Shown: piece after piece, positions 50,695 to 57,437 of the stretch
How positions within the stretch are numbered: position 1 is the first letter of the stretch
Layout: each line of letters starts with the position of its first letter
Origin: an uncultured Clostridia bacterium
GTDB lineage: Bacteria; Bacillota; Clostridia; Christensenellales; Borkfalkiaceae
Length of the DNA stretch: 57,756 bases
Direction: 5' to 3'
NCBI GenBank assembly: GCA_947629535.1
Contig: CANREC010000003.1
Location: 1 to 57,756, forward strand
Made by a program: the position numbers and the translations under genes
Notes under the pieces: generated by a model
The model's database searches: none
Told to the model about the DNA's origin: nothing
The model's input: the letters and a program-made list of their open reading frames with translations, nothing else

Positions 50695-50732
50695 GCTGGT
50701 GTAGCTCAGCAGGTAGAGCGCATCCTTGGTAA
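50695..50732 (+). pseudogene. Truncated 5' half of tRNA-Thr (attachment-site duplicate)
   Basis: These 38 bases, GCTGGTGTAGCTCAGCAGGT to CATCCTTGGTAA, are identical to the 5' part of the full tRNA at 50861, ending at the 3' edge of the anticodon loop. The following sequence (TTATATACTTATCC) no longer pairs, so no tRNA can form. Tyrosine integrases often recombine in anticodon or T arms, leaving such duplicates. Confidence 0.85.
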
Positions 50733-50860
50733 TTATATACTTATCCGAGGAAAAGGGCTGTAAACGGTAGAAAAACAGACGAAAACCACCGAAAAAGACC
50801 CATTTCTAAAAATACCTGTAAAAAAGCTGTAAAAAACGGTGTAAAAACAACTTCAAATAT
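50733..50860. mobile_element. Element-derived insert between the two tRNA copies
   Basis: 128 bases of A-rich DNA without genes. It carries recurring CTGTAAA-type motifs (GCTGTAAACGGT; CCTGTAAAAAAGCTGTAAAA; CGGTGTAAAAAC), as expected for arm-type integrase-binding sites near an attachment core. Its sequence composition matches the element on the right, not the chromosomal genes on the left. It is either the end of an integrated element or a scar. Confidence 0.5.
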
Positions 50861-50936
<76 letters not shown>

Positions 50937-50960
50937 TCGTCGCAACACGACGAATTTTAC

Positions 50961-50986
50961 AAACCCTTGTCTTTCGGCAAGGGTTT
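50961..50986 (+). terminator. Terminator after tRNA-Thr
   Basis: AAACCCTTG and CAAGGGTTT around an 8-base loop, followed by TGCTTTT. Confidence 0.8.
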
Positions 50987-51018
50987 TGCTTTTAGCGTCG
51001 GTTGCTCCTCCCCTCGTT

Positions 51019-51053
51019 TCCCGAAAAACCTTGCTTCGCAATCTTTTTCGGGA
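51019..51053. repeat. Two-part perfect hairpin
   Basis: TCCCGAAAAA/TTTTTCGGGA (10 bp) encloses a second perfect stem TTGC-TTC-GCAA with two-base internal loops. It lies between tRNA-Thr and the macrodomain gene. It may be a terminator or part of the element's left end. Confidence 0.5.
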
Positions 51054-51080
51054 GCCCTATTGGCAAGATGGCGACACTCC

Positions 51081-51109
51081 AAAGGGACGACTTTCAAGGT
51101 CGTCCCTTT
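51081..51109. terminator. Bidirectional terminator after the macrodomain gene
   Basis: AAAGGGACGAC and GTCGTCCCTTT form an 11-bp perfect stem with a 7-base loop, about 45 bases past the macrodomain stop. Confidence 0.7.
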
Positions 51110-51154
51110 TCCGTGTGTCGAAGTTCCGTTTTTCTGTTTGGGTTATTCTCGGAG

Positions 51155-51655
51155 TCATGTCCGCTTTCGGAAAACTTCCAATGCCGTGAAGTAGGTATCC
51201 ATGTCGTAGAGGACAAGGGACGGCTTTAATTCTGTGTCCGCATATTCCATGAGGACTGTCAAGGCAACCTTTATCGCCTCTTTGACGGGATAACCATAAG
51301 CTCCCGCAGAGATAAGAGGAAAGGCAATCGTTGTGAGTCCATGTTCACGGGCAAGGGTCATGGAGTTCCTGTAACAGCTTTCGAGGAGTTCCCTCTCTCC
51401 ATGCTTGCCGCCTTCCCATATCGGTCCGACGGTGTGAATGACATACTTTGCGGGGAGACGGTAACCTTTGGTGATTTTCGCCTCTCCCGTCCTGCACCCT
51501 CCGAGGGTCCTGCACTCCCTTAAAAGCTCGGGACCCGCCGCCCTATGGATTGCCCCGTCTACACCGCCACCGCCCAATAAGGACCGATTGGCAGCATTTA
51601 CGATAGCGTCTCCTTGAAAAGTTGTGATGTCTCCGCAAATGATTTTCGGTTGCAT
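51155..51655 (-). CDS. Macrodomain protein (MacroD-type ADP-ribosyl hydrolase)
   Basis: A 166-residue single macrodomain starting at [13 protein letters not shown] (GAGGG site). [27 protein letters not shown] is the ADP-ribose-binding and catalytic region of MacroD/YmdB-type enzymes that hydrolyse O-acetyl-ADP-ribose or remove ADP-ribose from proteins; [37 protein letters not shown] complete the fold. It follows the integrase and a small ORF on the same strand, so it is probably cargo of the element: on mobile DNA such proteins can counter ADP-ribosylating toxins or act in NAD signalling, which is inference here. Confidence 0.85.
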   Translation of the reverse strand: MQPKIICGDITTFQGDAIVNAANRSLLGGGGVDGAIHRAAGPELLRECRTLGGCRTGEAKITKGYRLPAKYVIHTVGPIWEGGKHGERELLESCYRNSMTLAREHGLTTIAFPLISAGAYGYPVKEAIKVALTVLMEYADTELKPSLVLYDMDTYFTALEVFRKRT

Positions 51656-51693
51656 GATATTTCCCTCACAAAAAAAGAGTTGTTGATTCTCGT

Positions 51694-51882
51694 TCAATTT
51701 CGCTTTGCATTGAATTTATAGACGGAAACGAAATAGATTACTTGCTTTATCGGCTCCGCATTATGGGTATGCACACAGAAGTCGAGGAAGTCGGGTAGCT
51801 TTTCCTCAATGGCTTTCTTCAAGATGAGGATAATGTCCTTGTCAAAGTCCGATTCTTCGTGATACACTTCGTTTTGTTTCAT
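51694..51882 (-). CDS. Small acidic protein after the integrase
   Basis: A 62-residue protein beginning [16 protein letters not shown], six codons... no longer upstream start is needed: a GTG directly after the integrase stop gives two extra residues. AGGTGAG precedes the ATG. The sequence [20 protein letters not shown] is helical; [15 protein letters not shown] ends it. No family is recognised. It lies 7 bases after the integrase stop and just before the macrodomain gene, so all three are likely co-transcribed. Confidence 0.55.
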   Translation of the reverse strand: MKQNEVYHEESDFDKDIILILKKAIEEKLPDFLDFCVHTHNAEPIKQVIYFVSVYKFNAKRN

Positions 51883-51888
51883 ACTCAC

Positions 51889-53310
51889 CTACATTAACAG
51901 GTATTTATTATATAAAGTCGCGGCAGAAACATCCTGTGACTGTAAGGCATGGGTATAGACATCGAGAGTGATTCTCTCATTGGCGTGTCCTGCCCTTGCT
52001 GAGACGGTCTTAATGGGGATTCCCGCATTGATTTGCATTGTAATACAGGTATGCCTCATAGCATGAGGCGGAATAGGTTTGAAACCGTGTTCGAGATTGA
52101 ATTTTTTAAGCCACGCATTAACGGTGCAGGGATTCATCGGCTTTCCGCTCTCTTGGAGAAAGAGCATATTTGTGTCTGCCCATAAGTCCCCGAACCCTTC
52201 CCTTTGTTCCAGATACCAGTCCCGATATTCCCGAAGAATCGCTATCATCTGTTCGGGGAGTGAAATTGTCCGTTTCGATGTCTCCGTCTTGGTCCCCTTG
52301 GTGACGATTCCGAAGTCCTTGAAGTAGAGGGTGTTTTTCTCCACCCGAAGGGTCCCGTTCTCAAAGTCGATGTTGTCCCAAGAGAGACCGCATATCTCCG
52401 CTTTCCTCAATCCTGTAAAGATGAGCAGGGCAAAGACCGCTCTCTTCTTTGGGTTCGGCTCTTTGAGGACCGCCCGAACAAAGTCTCTCGCTTCCTCTTC
52501 GTCGAAAATCTCCTTTCTCTTGGTCGTCCCGACAAGGGGTTTCGTGTAGTCCTTGGTGGCATAGTTGTGTTCGATGAGTTGTTGTCTCTTTGCCTCTCCG
52601 AGAATGACAACGAGAATAGACCTTATCCCTGCATTGGTATCTTTGGAGTATTTGACTTCCTTTTTCTCAACGAGGAAAAACCTGTCGAGGGGAACACCGA
52701 AGTGCTTGACGATCGCCTTTGCCGTTGCCATGCTGACACGCTCCCCGACTCTTGCGGCAGTACGGAGTGTGAGTCTGTCGATTCCGCAGGCTTCGGCTGT
52801 CTTGGCTTTGCTCATTCCCTTTTGCTCCATGAGTTCAAAGAGTGACCGCTTGACGGTGACGATTTCCTTTGTGTAGGTCCTCTCGCATAAGAAGTCGTAA
52901 AACCGCTGTACAAGGCTCGGGCTTATCTGCCTGAGTTGATACCTGCCGAAGTAGTCATTGAGGATTTTAAGAGACGCTTTCGCCCTTACAAAGTACGAAT
53001 AGGCTTCTCCGTTACGGACCATGAGATTTTTGAGCCACTCATTCGCAAATTCCTCAAAGGTGATATGGGTCTCTTGGACAAAGGTCCCGTCCGATTTCTT
53101 CTCCGATTCCTTAATAAATTCGAGTTCTGCTTTCTTCCGTTCGAGTTCGATTTCCCTGTGGGTGAGTCCCCGAGGGACTTTCCATGTCTGTGTGTACTGT
53201 TTGGGTCTCCCCGTGATAGGGTCTCTCCCGTTGTAGAAGAATCGGTAAGAGATAATTTCTCCTTCCCGATTGGTACGGGGATAGCATAACTTCGTTTTAC
53301 CTTGTTTCAT
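51889..53310 (-). CDS. int: Tyrosine integrase with an inserted HTH domain
   Basis: A 473-residue site-specific recombinase. The N-terminal part (RFFYNGRDPITGRPKQYTQT) is an arm-binding domain; the catalytic domain keeps the full set: FTGLRKAEICGL (Arg I), KGTKTETSKRTISL (Lys), PPHAMRHTCITMQ (HxxR), SARAGHANERITLDVYTHAL (His and the nucleophile Tyr). Unusually, the core-binding domain is interrupted at about residues 155-215 by a Cro/XRE-like unit (LMEQKGMSKAKTAEACGIDR then MATAKAIVKHFGVPLDRFFL). It points toward the tRNA-Thr locus about 1 kb away. Its promoter carries a palindromic operator over the -35 box. Confidence 0.93.
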   Translation of the reverse strand: MKQGKTKLCYPRTNREGEIISYRFFYNGRDPITGRPKQYTQTWKVPRGLTHREIELERKKAELEFIKESEKKSDGTFVQETHITFEEFANEWLKNLMVRNGEAYSYFVRAKASLKILNDYFGRYQLRQISPSLVQRFYDFLCERTYTKEIVTVKRSLFELMEQKGMSKAKTAEACGIDRLTLRTAARVGERVSMATAKAIVKHFGVPLDRFFLVEKKEVKYSKDTNAGIRSILVVILGEAKRQQLIEHNYATKDYTKPLVGTTKRKEIFDEEEARDFVRAVLKEPNPKKRAVFALLIFTGLRKAEICGLSWDNIDFENGTLRVEKNTLYFKDFGIVTKGTKTETSKRTISLPEQMIAILREYRDWYLEQREGFGDLWADTNMLFLQESGKPMNPCTVNAWLKKFNLEHGFKPIPPHAMRHTCITMQINAGIPIKTVSARAGHANERITLDVYTHALQSQDVSAATLYNKYLLM

Positions 53311-53400
53311 AATACTTACCTCTTTTTTGGTCTCTACTCTCTTTAAGAGAACGGGAAAATTGAGAGAGTGAGACGAAAGAGAGATTTTGGGTATGATAGT

Positions 53401-53429
53401 ATTATAAGACAGTTTTACGAATATCGTAA
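53401..53429 (-). promoter_or_regulatory. Integrase promoter with palindromic operator
   Basis: Minus strand: TTACGA (53424-53429), 17 bases, TATAAT (53401-53406). The -35 box is half of the perfect dyad TTACGA-NNN-TCGTAA (53415-53429). A repressor bound here would exclude RNA polymerase. Confidence 0.65.
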
Positions 53430-53516
53430 GGCTTTCGGGAGAAGATTTTTTATTATCTTTGTCGGACCTGTTACAGTGTTACAGTCATTATCTAAAAGGT
53501 AATACTAAGCAAAACT

Positions 53517-53543
53517 AACGGGGTGTAACAGCTTCACCCCGTT
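53517..53543. terminator. Terminator after the 158-residue gene
   Basis: AACGGGGTG and CACCCCGTT around a 9-base loop, about 27 bases past the stop of the 158-residue gene. T-run on the plus strand is TTTTATCGTT, on the minus strand TTAGTTTTG. Confidence 0.7.
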
Positions 53544-53569
53544 TTATCGTTGTTTGAGGGTCAAAACCT

Positions 53570-54046
53570 CTATGATTCAGAGGTCGAGGTCAACTTTCCC
53601 GTTACAGATACATTCCGAACGGAATCCGTCACCTGTTTTCCTGTTACAGGTCTACGGTAGGTTTCCTCTTCATAGTCCGTGGGGGTGAGGTAGAGGACGG
53701 TCAACTCTCCGATACGGGACAGAACGGAATCCGACCACCTTTCGATTGCCGAGAACTGTTCTTCGGTCGGTCGTATTTCCCGTATCTCCAAGTAGGCATA
53801 TCCCTTGATTCCACCGTTCCCCCTTATCCAACCCGATCGTTGTAGTTCGGGGATAACCTCGTCCTCAACGGCTTTGATACCCATAGACGCCATTTTCTTG
53901 ACAAGGTCGATATGCTCATATCCTTTTCCGTTGAGGTCTACAAACTTTCCTTCGGGGGTAATATAGGTAGACCCTTTGACGGGGGAATCGGTAATATCGA
54001 AATTCTCTCTCACCCACTCCCATGGGTCAATCTTTGTGTTGTTCAT
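53570..54046 (-). CDS. Unknown element protein (158 residues)
   Basis: Not recognised. The sequence begins MNNTKIDPWEWVRENFDITD, has a central VDLNGKGYEHIDLVKKMASM and a charged strand GYAYLEIREIRPTEEQFSAI, and ends in a serine/threonine-rich tail (GKLTSTSES). No membrane segment or catalytic motif is visible. It starts 3 bases after the 246-residue gene, so the two form one transcription unit ending at the 53517 hairpin. Between the integrase and replication genes, such positions often hold accessory or anti-defence genes. Confidence 0.65.
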   Translation of the reverse strand: MNNTKIDPWEWVRENFDITDSPVKGSTYITPEGKFVDLNGKGYEHIDLVKKMASMGIKAVEDEVIPELQRSGWIRGNGGIKGYAYLEIREIRPTEEQFSAIERWSDSVLSRIGELTVLYLTPTDYEEETYRRPVTGKQVTDSVRNVSVTGKLTSTSES

Positions 54047-54049
54047 TCT

Positions 54050-54790
54050 TTATCTCCTAAAAACAGTCTCTTTGATTTGCTCGAATGAGGCTCTACCGTC
54101 TTTGTTGAACTCTCCCGAAAGGAGTTGCTTATAGAGAACATTCCTTTTGAGCCCCCCGAGGGTACTCTCAAAACTTGCAAGACCTTGATTTACTTCAATC
54201 TCTTCAAAGGTGATAGCTCTCTTGACTTTTTTCTCTGAAAGTTTTCCAGTAGGGTCATATACCTTTCGTGTAAGTACGGTCGAAGAGTAGGCTTGTATTG
54301 CATCTTCAATCGAGACCCTTGTAAAATGGTCTGTCGTGTGATATGAAATATCATCAAGGCTATCGGTTTCCCATAAGTCTATATCATAGAGACCTTCCCC
54401 GACCTTTCTCCCGATACAAACGGCCTTTTGTTTGTAGTCTTCGGCTAACCTTAAAATGATAGCTTGGAACCTGTCCCAAGAATAGGCAGTATTCCAAACC
54501 AAAAAACTCTTTTCGACGGACCCTTCCCAAACCCCAGTCGTTCTTGTGATATTTAGCCCGAGAACCTTTAAGTCCGATTCAAGAGAATGTGTAGCCATGA
54601 TATTATATCTTTGATATGCCTTGTCCCAGTCCTTACTTTTATCAAATAGGCTGTCACTGACATAGGCACTGATAGTGGCAAAGAAGTCTCTTTCTGCTCT
54701 CTTTTTGAACTCACTTATTCTATCACTTTCCTCGGCGGCCTTCTCGGTTTCAATAGACCCGTTTAGTTCCTTGTCTACGGGTTGAATCAT
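54050..54790 (-). CDS. Unknown element protein (246 residues)
   Basis: Not recognised. A soluble mixed alpha/beta protein: a charged helical N-terminus (KRAERDFFATISAYVSDSLF), a middle part ITRTTGVWEGSVEKSFLVWN followed by LAEDYKQKAVCIGRKVGEGL, which reads like a small alpha/beta domain, then VSIEDAIQAYSSTVLTRKVY. It is the first gene of a two-gene unit with the 158-residue protein and has a TATAAT promoter with a TACG/CGTA dyad over the -35 position, like the integrase. No signal peptide. Confidence 0.65.
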   Translation of the reverse strand: MIQPVDKELNGSIETEKAAEESDRISEFKKRAERDFFATISAYVSDSLFDKSKDWDKAYQRYNIMATHSLESDLKVLGLNITRTTGVWEGSVEKSFLVWNTAYSWDRFQAIILRLAEDYKQKAVCIGRKVGEGLYDIDLWETDSLDDISYHTTDHFTRVSIEDAIQAYSSTVLTRKVYDPTGKLSEKKVKRAITFEEIEVNQGLASFESTLGGLKRNVLYKQLLSGEFNKDGRASFEQIKETVFRR

Positions 54791-54827
54791 CTTCTTACAC
54801 TCCTTGCCTGTCGAAGTGGCATATATG

Positions 54828-54856
54828 ATTATACGACAATTTTACGATTTCCGTAT
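54828..54856 (-). promoter_or_regulatory. Promoter with the second copy of the element operator
   Basis: Minus strand: TATAAT (54828-54833) and a dyad ATACGG-AAA-TCGTAA (54842-54856) covering the -35 position. The dyad matches the integrase operator at 11 of 15 positions and lies at exactly the same distance from the -10 box. Confidence 0.6.
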
Positions 54857-54881
54857 GGATTTGAAAGAAAAAACAGGGGAT

Positions 54882-55568
54882 TTATTTCCCCCGTTTGATT
54901 TGTGCAATTACAGCTTCGACCAAGATGTCCTTGTTCAAATAATCGGCAAGACCTTTCTCGACATCTTCATCGGAGTCGGGGATCAGTTTCATTTGCTCTA
55001 TGTAATGATCGATACCGTCGATGATGTCCTTTGCTATGACACGATACTCGTCCGATACGATTTTCATGGCATTGAACCATGTATCTTTGTCAAAGGACGG
55101 ATTGGCGGGACTTGTAGAGGGCAGTCCTATATGGTGGACGGGAAGTCCCTTAAAGTGTTTCTCATACATTTCGAGAGCGTCTTTCCCGTTGAGAAGAATC
55201 AACTCGATTTCCGTCTTATCCAGCAGACCTTGAATGTCGTTGAATTTGGGATTTTTGATAGATTTATTGCTTGAACCTTGAATGTCACATTCATCAATCA
55301 AATCCCAAACGGCAATCCCACAGCGCCCCAAGAGTTTTGTCTGTGTTCCCGAATCGGAGTGAAGGGCGGGAAGAATGGGACGAGGGAGATGTGAGATATG
55401 GTACCCACCCGATTTGAGGTCATAGTCACATATCGTTTCCCAAAACTTGTTGTTCGGGTTGGCATAATAAACTCCCGATTCCCTACTTTCCTTTGCGGGG
55501 AATGTTCCGAGAATCAATACTTTGCTTTCTTCCGTGTAAATAGGCGGCAATCCCTTTTCTCTTGACAT
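54882..55568 (-). CDS. Hypoxanthine-DNA glycosylase-like protein (uracil-DNA glycosylase superfamily)
   Basis: A 228-residue member of the uracil-DNA glycosylase superfamily. KVLILGTFPAKESRESGVYY followed by ANPNNKFWETI matches motif 1 of family 6 (deoxyinosine/hypoxanthine glycosylases), CGIAVWDLIDECDIQGSSN the following strand, and HIGLPSTSPAN the second DNA-contact motif. Members remove hypoxanthine from deaminated adenine. The last ~70 residues (KDIIDGIDHYIEQMKLIPDS to the end) go beyond the usual domain. On a mobile element it could guard the single-stranded replication intermediate against deamination; that is inference. It has a separate promoter with a strong dyad over the -10. Confidence 0.82.
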   Translation of the reverse strand: MSREKGLPPIYTEESKVLILGTFPAKESRESGVYYANPNNKFWETICDYDLKSGGYHISHLPRPILPALHSDSGTQTKLLGRCGIAVWDLIDECDIQGSSNKSIKNPKFNDIQGLLDKTEIELILLNGKDALEMYEKHFKGLPVHHIGLPSTSPANPSFDKDTWFNAMKIVSDEYRVIAKDIIDGIDHYIEQMKLIPDSDEDVEKGLADYLNKDILVEAVIAQIKRGK

Positions 55569-55581
55569 CGTTTTTTCCTCC

Positions 55582-55630
55582 TGTGATATAGGTGTGTTTC
55601 CAGTATATCACAGATTTCGACAAGTGTAAA
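55582..55630 (-). promoter_or_regulatory. Glycosylase promoter with a 9-bp operator dyad
   Basis: Minus strand: TTTACA (55625-55630), 17 bases, TATACT (55602-55607). The perfect dyad TGTGATATA/TATATCACA (55582-55590 and 55604-55612) covers the -10 box and ends just before the AGGAGG ribosome site. Confidence 0.65.
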
Positions 55631-55727
55631 GTAAAATCGTATTTCTTGCAGAAGATTTTATCGAATTATCAACATACAACATGATTTAAGGGCATACCAC
55701 CTGTACCCGATAGAAGTCGCCCTATCC

Positions 55728-55733
55728 TATAAT
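55728..55733 (+). promoter_or_regulatory. -10 box of the XRE repressor gene
   Basis: TATAAT lies 33 bases before the TTG start codon, preceded by no good -35 hexamer. The promoter may need help from a regulator or be weak by design. Confidence 0.5.
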
Positions 55734-55766
55734 TGTAGATAGTAAACAAAATCGGAGGGGTTTCTT

Positions 55767-56066
55767 TTGGATAAGGCAGAATTGATTGCTCGTATCGGGT
55801 ACTTCCGTACCCGTGCCAAACTGTCACAAAAGGCATTGTCGATAGACATCGACATGAATGTCGGATATATCAATCGTCTCGAATGTAAAAAGGACTTCCT
55901 GCCGAGTCTCGATGTCCTTCTCAAAATCATAGAGGCTTGCGGGTGTACGGTCGAGGAGTTCTTTTACAGCGATATTGCCAATTACTCCACCGACAAATTG
56001 ATTCTCGGAAAGATAAAAGAACTTCCCGCAGAAAAACGGGAAGCTCTCTTGAAACTTCTTGGTTAA
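55767..56066 (+). CDS. XRE-family transcriptional regulator
   Basis: A 99-residue Cro/C1-type repressor. The HTH is at about residues 8-65: ARIGYFRTRAKLSQKALSID, then NVGYINRLECKKDFLPSLDV and LLKIIEACGCTVEEFF, a typical XRE five-helix pattern. The C-terminal DKLILGKIKELPAEKREALL is a short dimerisation-like helix. The start is a TTG, chosen for the GGAGGGG site 6 bases before it. It is divergent from the glycosylase gene and overlaps the rep gene tail to tail by 4 bases. It is the best candidate for binding the element's TACG/CGTA operators. Confidence 0.88.
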   Translation: MDKAELIARIGYFRTRAKLSQKALSIDIDMNVGYINRLECKKDFLPSLDVLLKIIEACGCTVEEFFYSDIANYSTDKLILGKIKELPAEKREALLKLLG

Positions 56067-57190
56067 AATGGCGTATCGTTATCGGGGTCGTCTGGGAGAA
56101 GGGTGGAATCGGGTCGTTTTCCCAAACGATACTTCTTTTCCTCGTCGTCATAGTAGATTGAAACGGATTCCTTGAAACCGTCGTATAGAACATCTTCGGT
56201 GGAGTCACGGACGGGGGTTAGATTGTTCTCATCGCCCAGCCCCTTAAAAAAGTAAATGGCTTTAATACGGCGTAGGAGTGCTTCCCATCGTTTGGGAGTT
56301 TCATTTTGGATTCTGACATACTGCTGTTGAATCGGGAGATTGGAGACGATATACACCTTCGTATAAGCAGCCGTTCTGTTAAAATACCGAGCCGAAAGAT
56401 CATATTTGTAGACATCAATCATTTGCAAAAAAGGTCCAAAGGCTATATCGCTGTCATATTCATCGAACATTAAAACATCTTCGCCCTCGTAGCAGTCAAA
56501 ACACGGCTTCCCCACTCTTCCATAGTCACTCAGACGACAGACATTTGCATCGCCATATTTATCCATAACATAACTCGTTTTTCCTGCTCCCGCCTCGCCA
56601 TAGATGTAGTAAACTTCAAGGTCTGTTCTTCGATTGCTTTTGAATGGCTCCGTCCGCTTGTCTTGGATATATTGTTCTATACTCGTTCGAAACCGCAAAT
56701 AGACCGAGGGATGCCGGTTAAACATTTCTTCCGCACTTGCTCCGTTTTCCCTCATGGCGATTAGTTCTCTCAATTTCTCATCGGTCGTCGATTTTTTGGT
56801 CGGCAAAGATTCACTTCGAGGACCGCCTTCATGGATATTCCCTATTCGGGTATGGGCTTTGTCTATGAAGGGACCTTCTTTTTTTACATAGAGAATGCAA
56901 CTGCCACGGCTCTCTTTCCGAGGTTCAAGATGTGCATTCACGCCGATAGATTCTTCGGAGAAAATTCTTTTTGCGGTGCTCAAATGGAGAGGATACGAAC
57001 ATTCGACATAACAGTGGATATGAACTGTCCCCTCGGGATTTTCGGCTGTTCCGTCTCCTTTTTCACGCGCAAAAACGAAGTATCGTATCTTCTCATGATT
57101 GCGAAGATATTGGTCCAACTCTTGGTCGGACATAGTGGGGTTGTTGATTACTGCCATCCAATCTCGATATTGGGGATTCTTATTCATCAT
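56063..57190 (-). CDS. rep: CRESS-type Rep: HUH endonuclease plus superfamily 3 helicase
   Basis: A 375-residue replication initiator. The N-terminal nicking domain shows WMAVINNPT (motif I, like FTLNN), TVHIHCYVECSYPL (motif II, the metal-binding HxH) and CILYVKKEG (motif III, YxxK with the nicking tyrosine). The C-terminal ATPase shows YYIYGEAGAGKTSYVMDKYG (Walker A), GEDVLMFDEYDSD (Walker B), KVYIVSNLPIQQQY (motif C with SN) and a later arginine-rich RWEALLRRIKAIYF. This order is that of Rep proteins of circoviruses/geminiviruses and of related bacterial plasmids, e.g. in phytoplasmas. It should start rolling-circle replication of an excised circle. It overlaps the small HTH gene upstream by 11 bases. 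Confidence 0.9.
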   Translation of the reverse strand: MMNKNPQYRDWMAVINNPTMSDQELDQYLRNHEKIRYFVFAREKGDGTAENPEGTVHIHCYVECSYPLHLSTAKRIFSEESIGVNAHLEPRKESRGSCILYVKKEGPFIDKAHTRIGNIHEGGPRSESLPTKKSTTDEKLRELIAMRENGASAEEMFNRHPSVYLRFRTSIEQYIQDKRTEPFKSNRRTDLEVYYIYGEAGAGKTSYVMDKYGDANVCRLSDYGRVGKPCFDCYEGEDVLMFDEYDSDIAFGPFLQMIDVYKYDLSARYFNRTAAYTKVYIVSNLPIQQQYVRIQNETPKRWEALLRRIKAIYFFKGLGDENNLTPVRDSTEDVLYDGFKESVSIYYDDEEKKYRLGKRPDSTLLPDDPDNDTPF

Positions 57191-57386
57191 CGGAATCCCC
57201 CTCGAAATTCAGATAGCGGATAAGATCGTCGAGATTTACGAGGATCTTGGTTCCCGTCATGAAATGTTTTACTTTGTTGTCCTTGCAAAGACAACGGATA
57301 AACCATTCCGTTACGGCAGTCTCGGGGTCTGCACCACGAAGTTCGGCAAGACATTGTCTTACCGTCCTCATGCGAGAAAGTGACAT
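57180..57386 (-). CDS. Small excisionase-like HTH protein
   Basis: A 68-residue protein with an AGGAG site 8 bases before ATG; the overlapping 79-residue ORF is a shadow. The sequence DPETAVTEWFIRCLCKDNKV then KHFMTGTKILVNLDDLIRYL follows the pattern of MerR-like/excisionase HTH_17 domains, in which a helix-turn-helix is followed by a 'G.k..i..d.L..yl' strand. It could be the excision factor of the integrase, a Rep cofactor or a copy-number regulator. Translation is coupled to rep (11-base overlap). Confidence 0.75.
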   Translation of the reverse strand: MSLSRMRTVRQCLAELRGADPETAVTEWFIRCLCKDNKVKHFMTGTKILVNLDDLIRYLNFEGDSDDE

Positions 57387-57408
57387 AGAAGTTTCTCCTT
57401 TTCATAGA

Positions 57409-57437
57409 TTCATATGAAAATGTCATATGTAAATCAA
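57409..57437 (-). promoter_or_regulatory. Promoter of the HTH-rep operon with CATATG repeats
   Basis: Minus strand: TTGATT (57432-57437), 17 bases, TATGAA (57409-57414). CATATG occurs twice within it (57411-57416, 57424-57429), and TGTCATAT/ATATGACA form a dyad from 57421 to 57466. Confidence 0.5.

Noticed and set aside
50733-50860. A small gene or sRNA between the two tRNA copies
   Set aside because: No ORF and no terminator; the recurrent CTGTAAA motifs fit integrase-binding DNA better.
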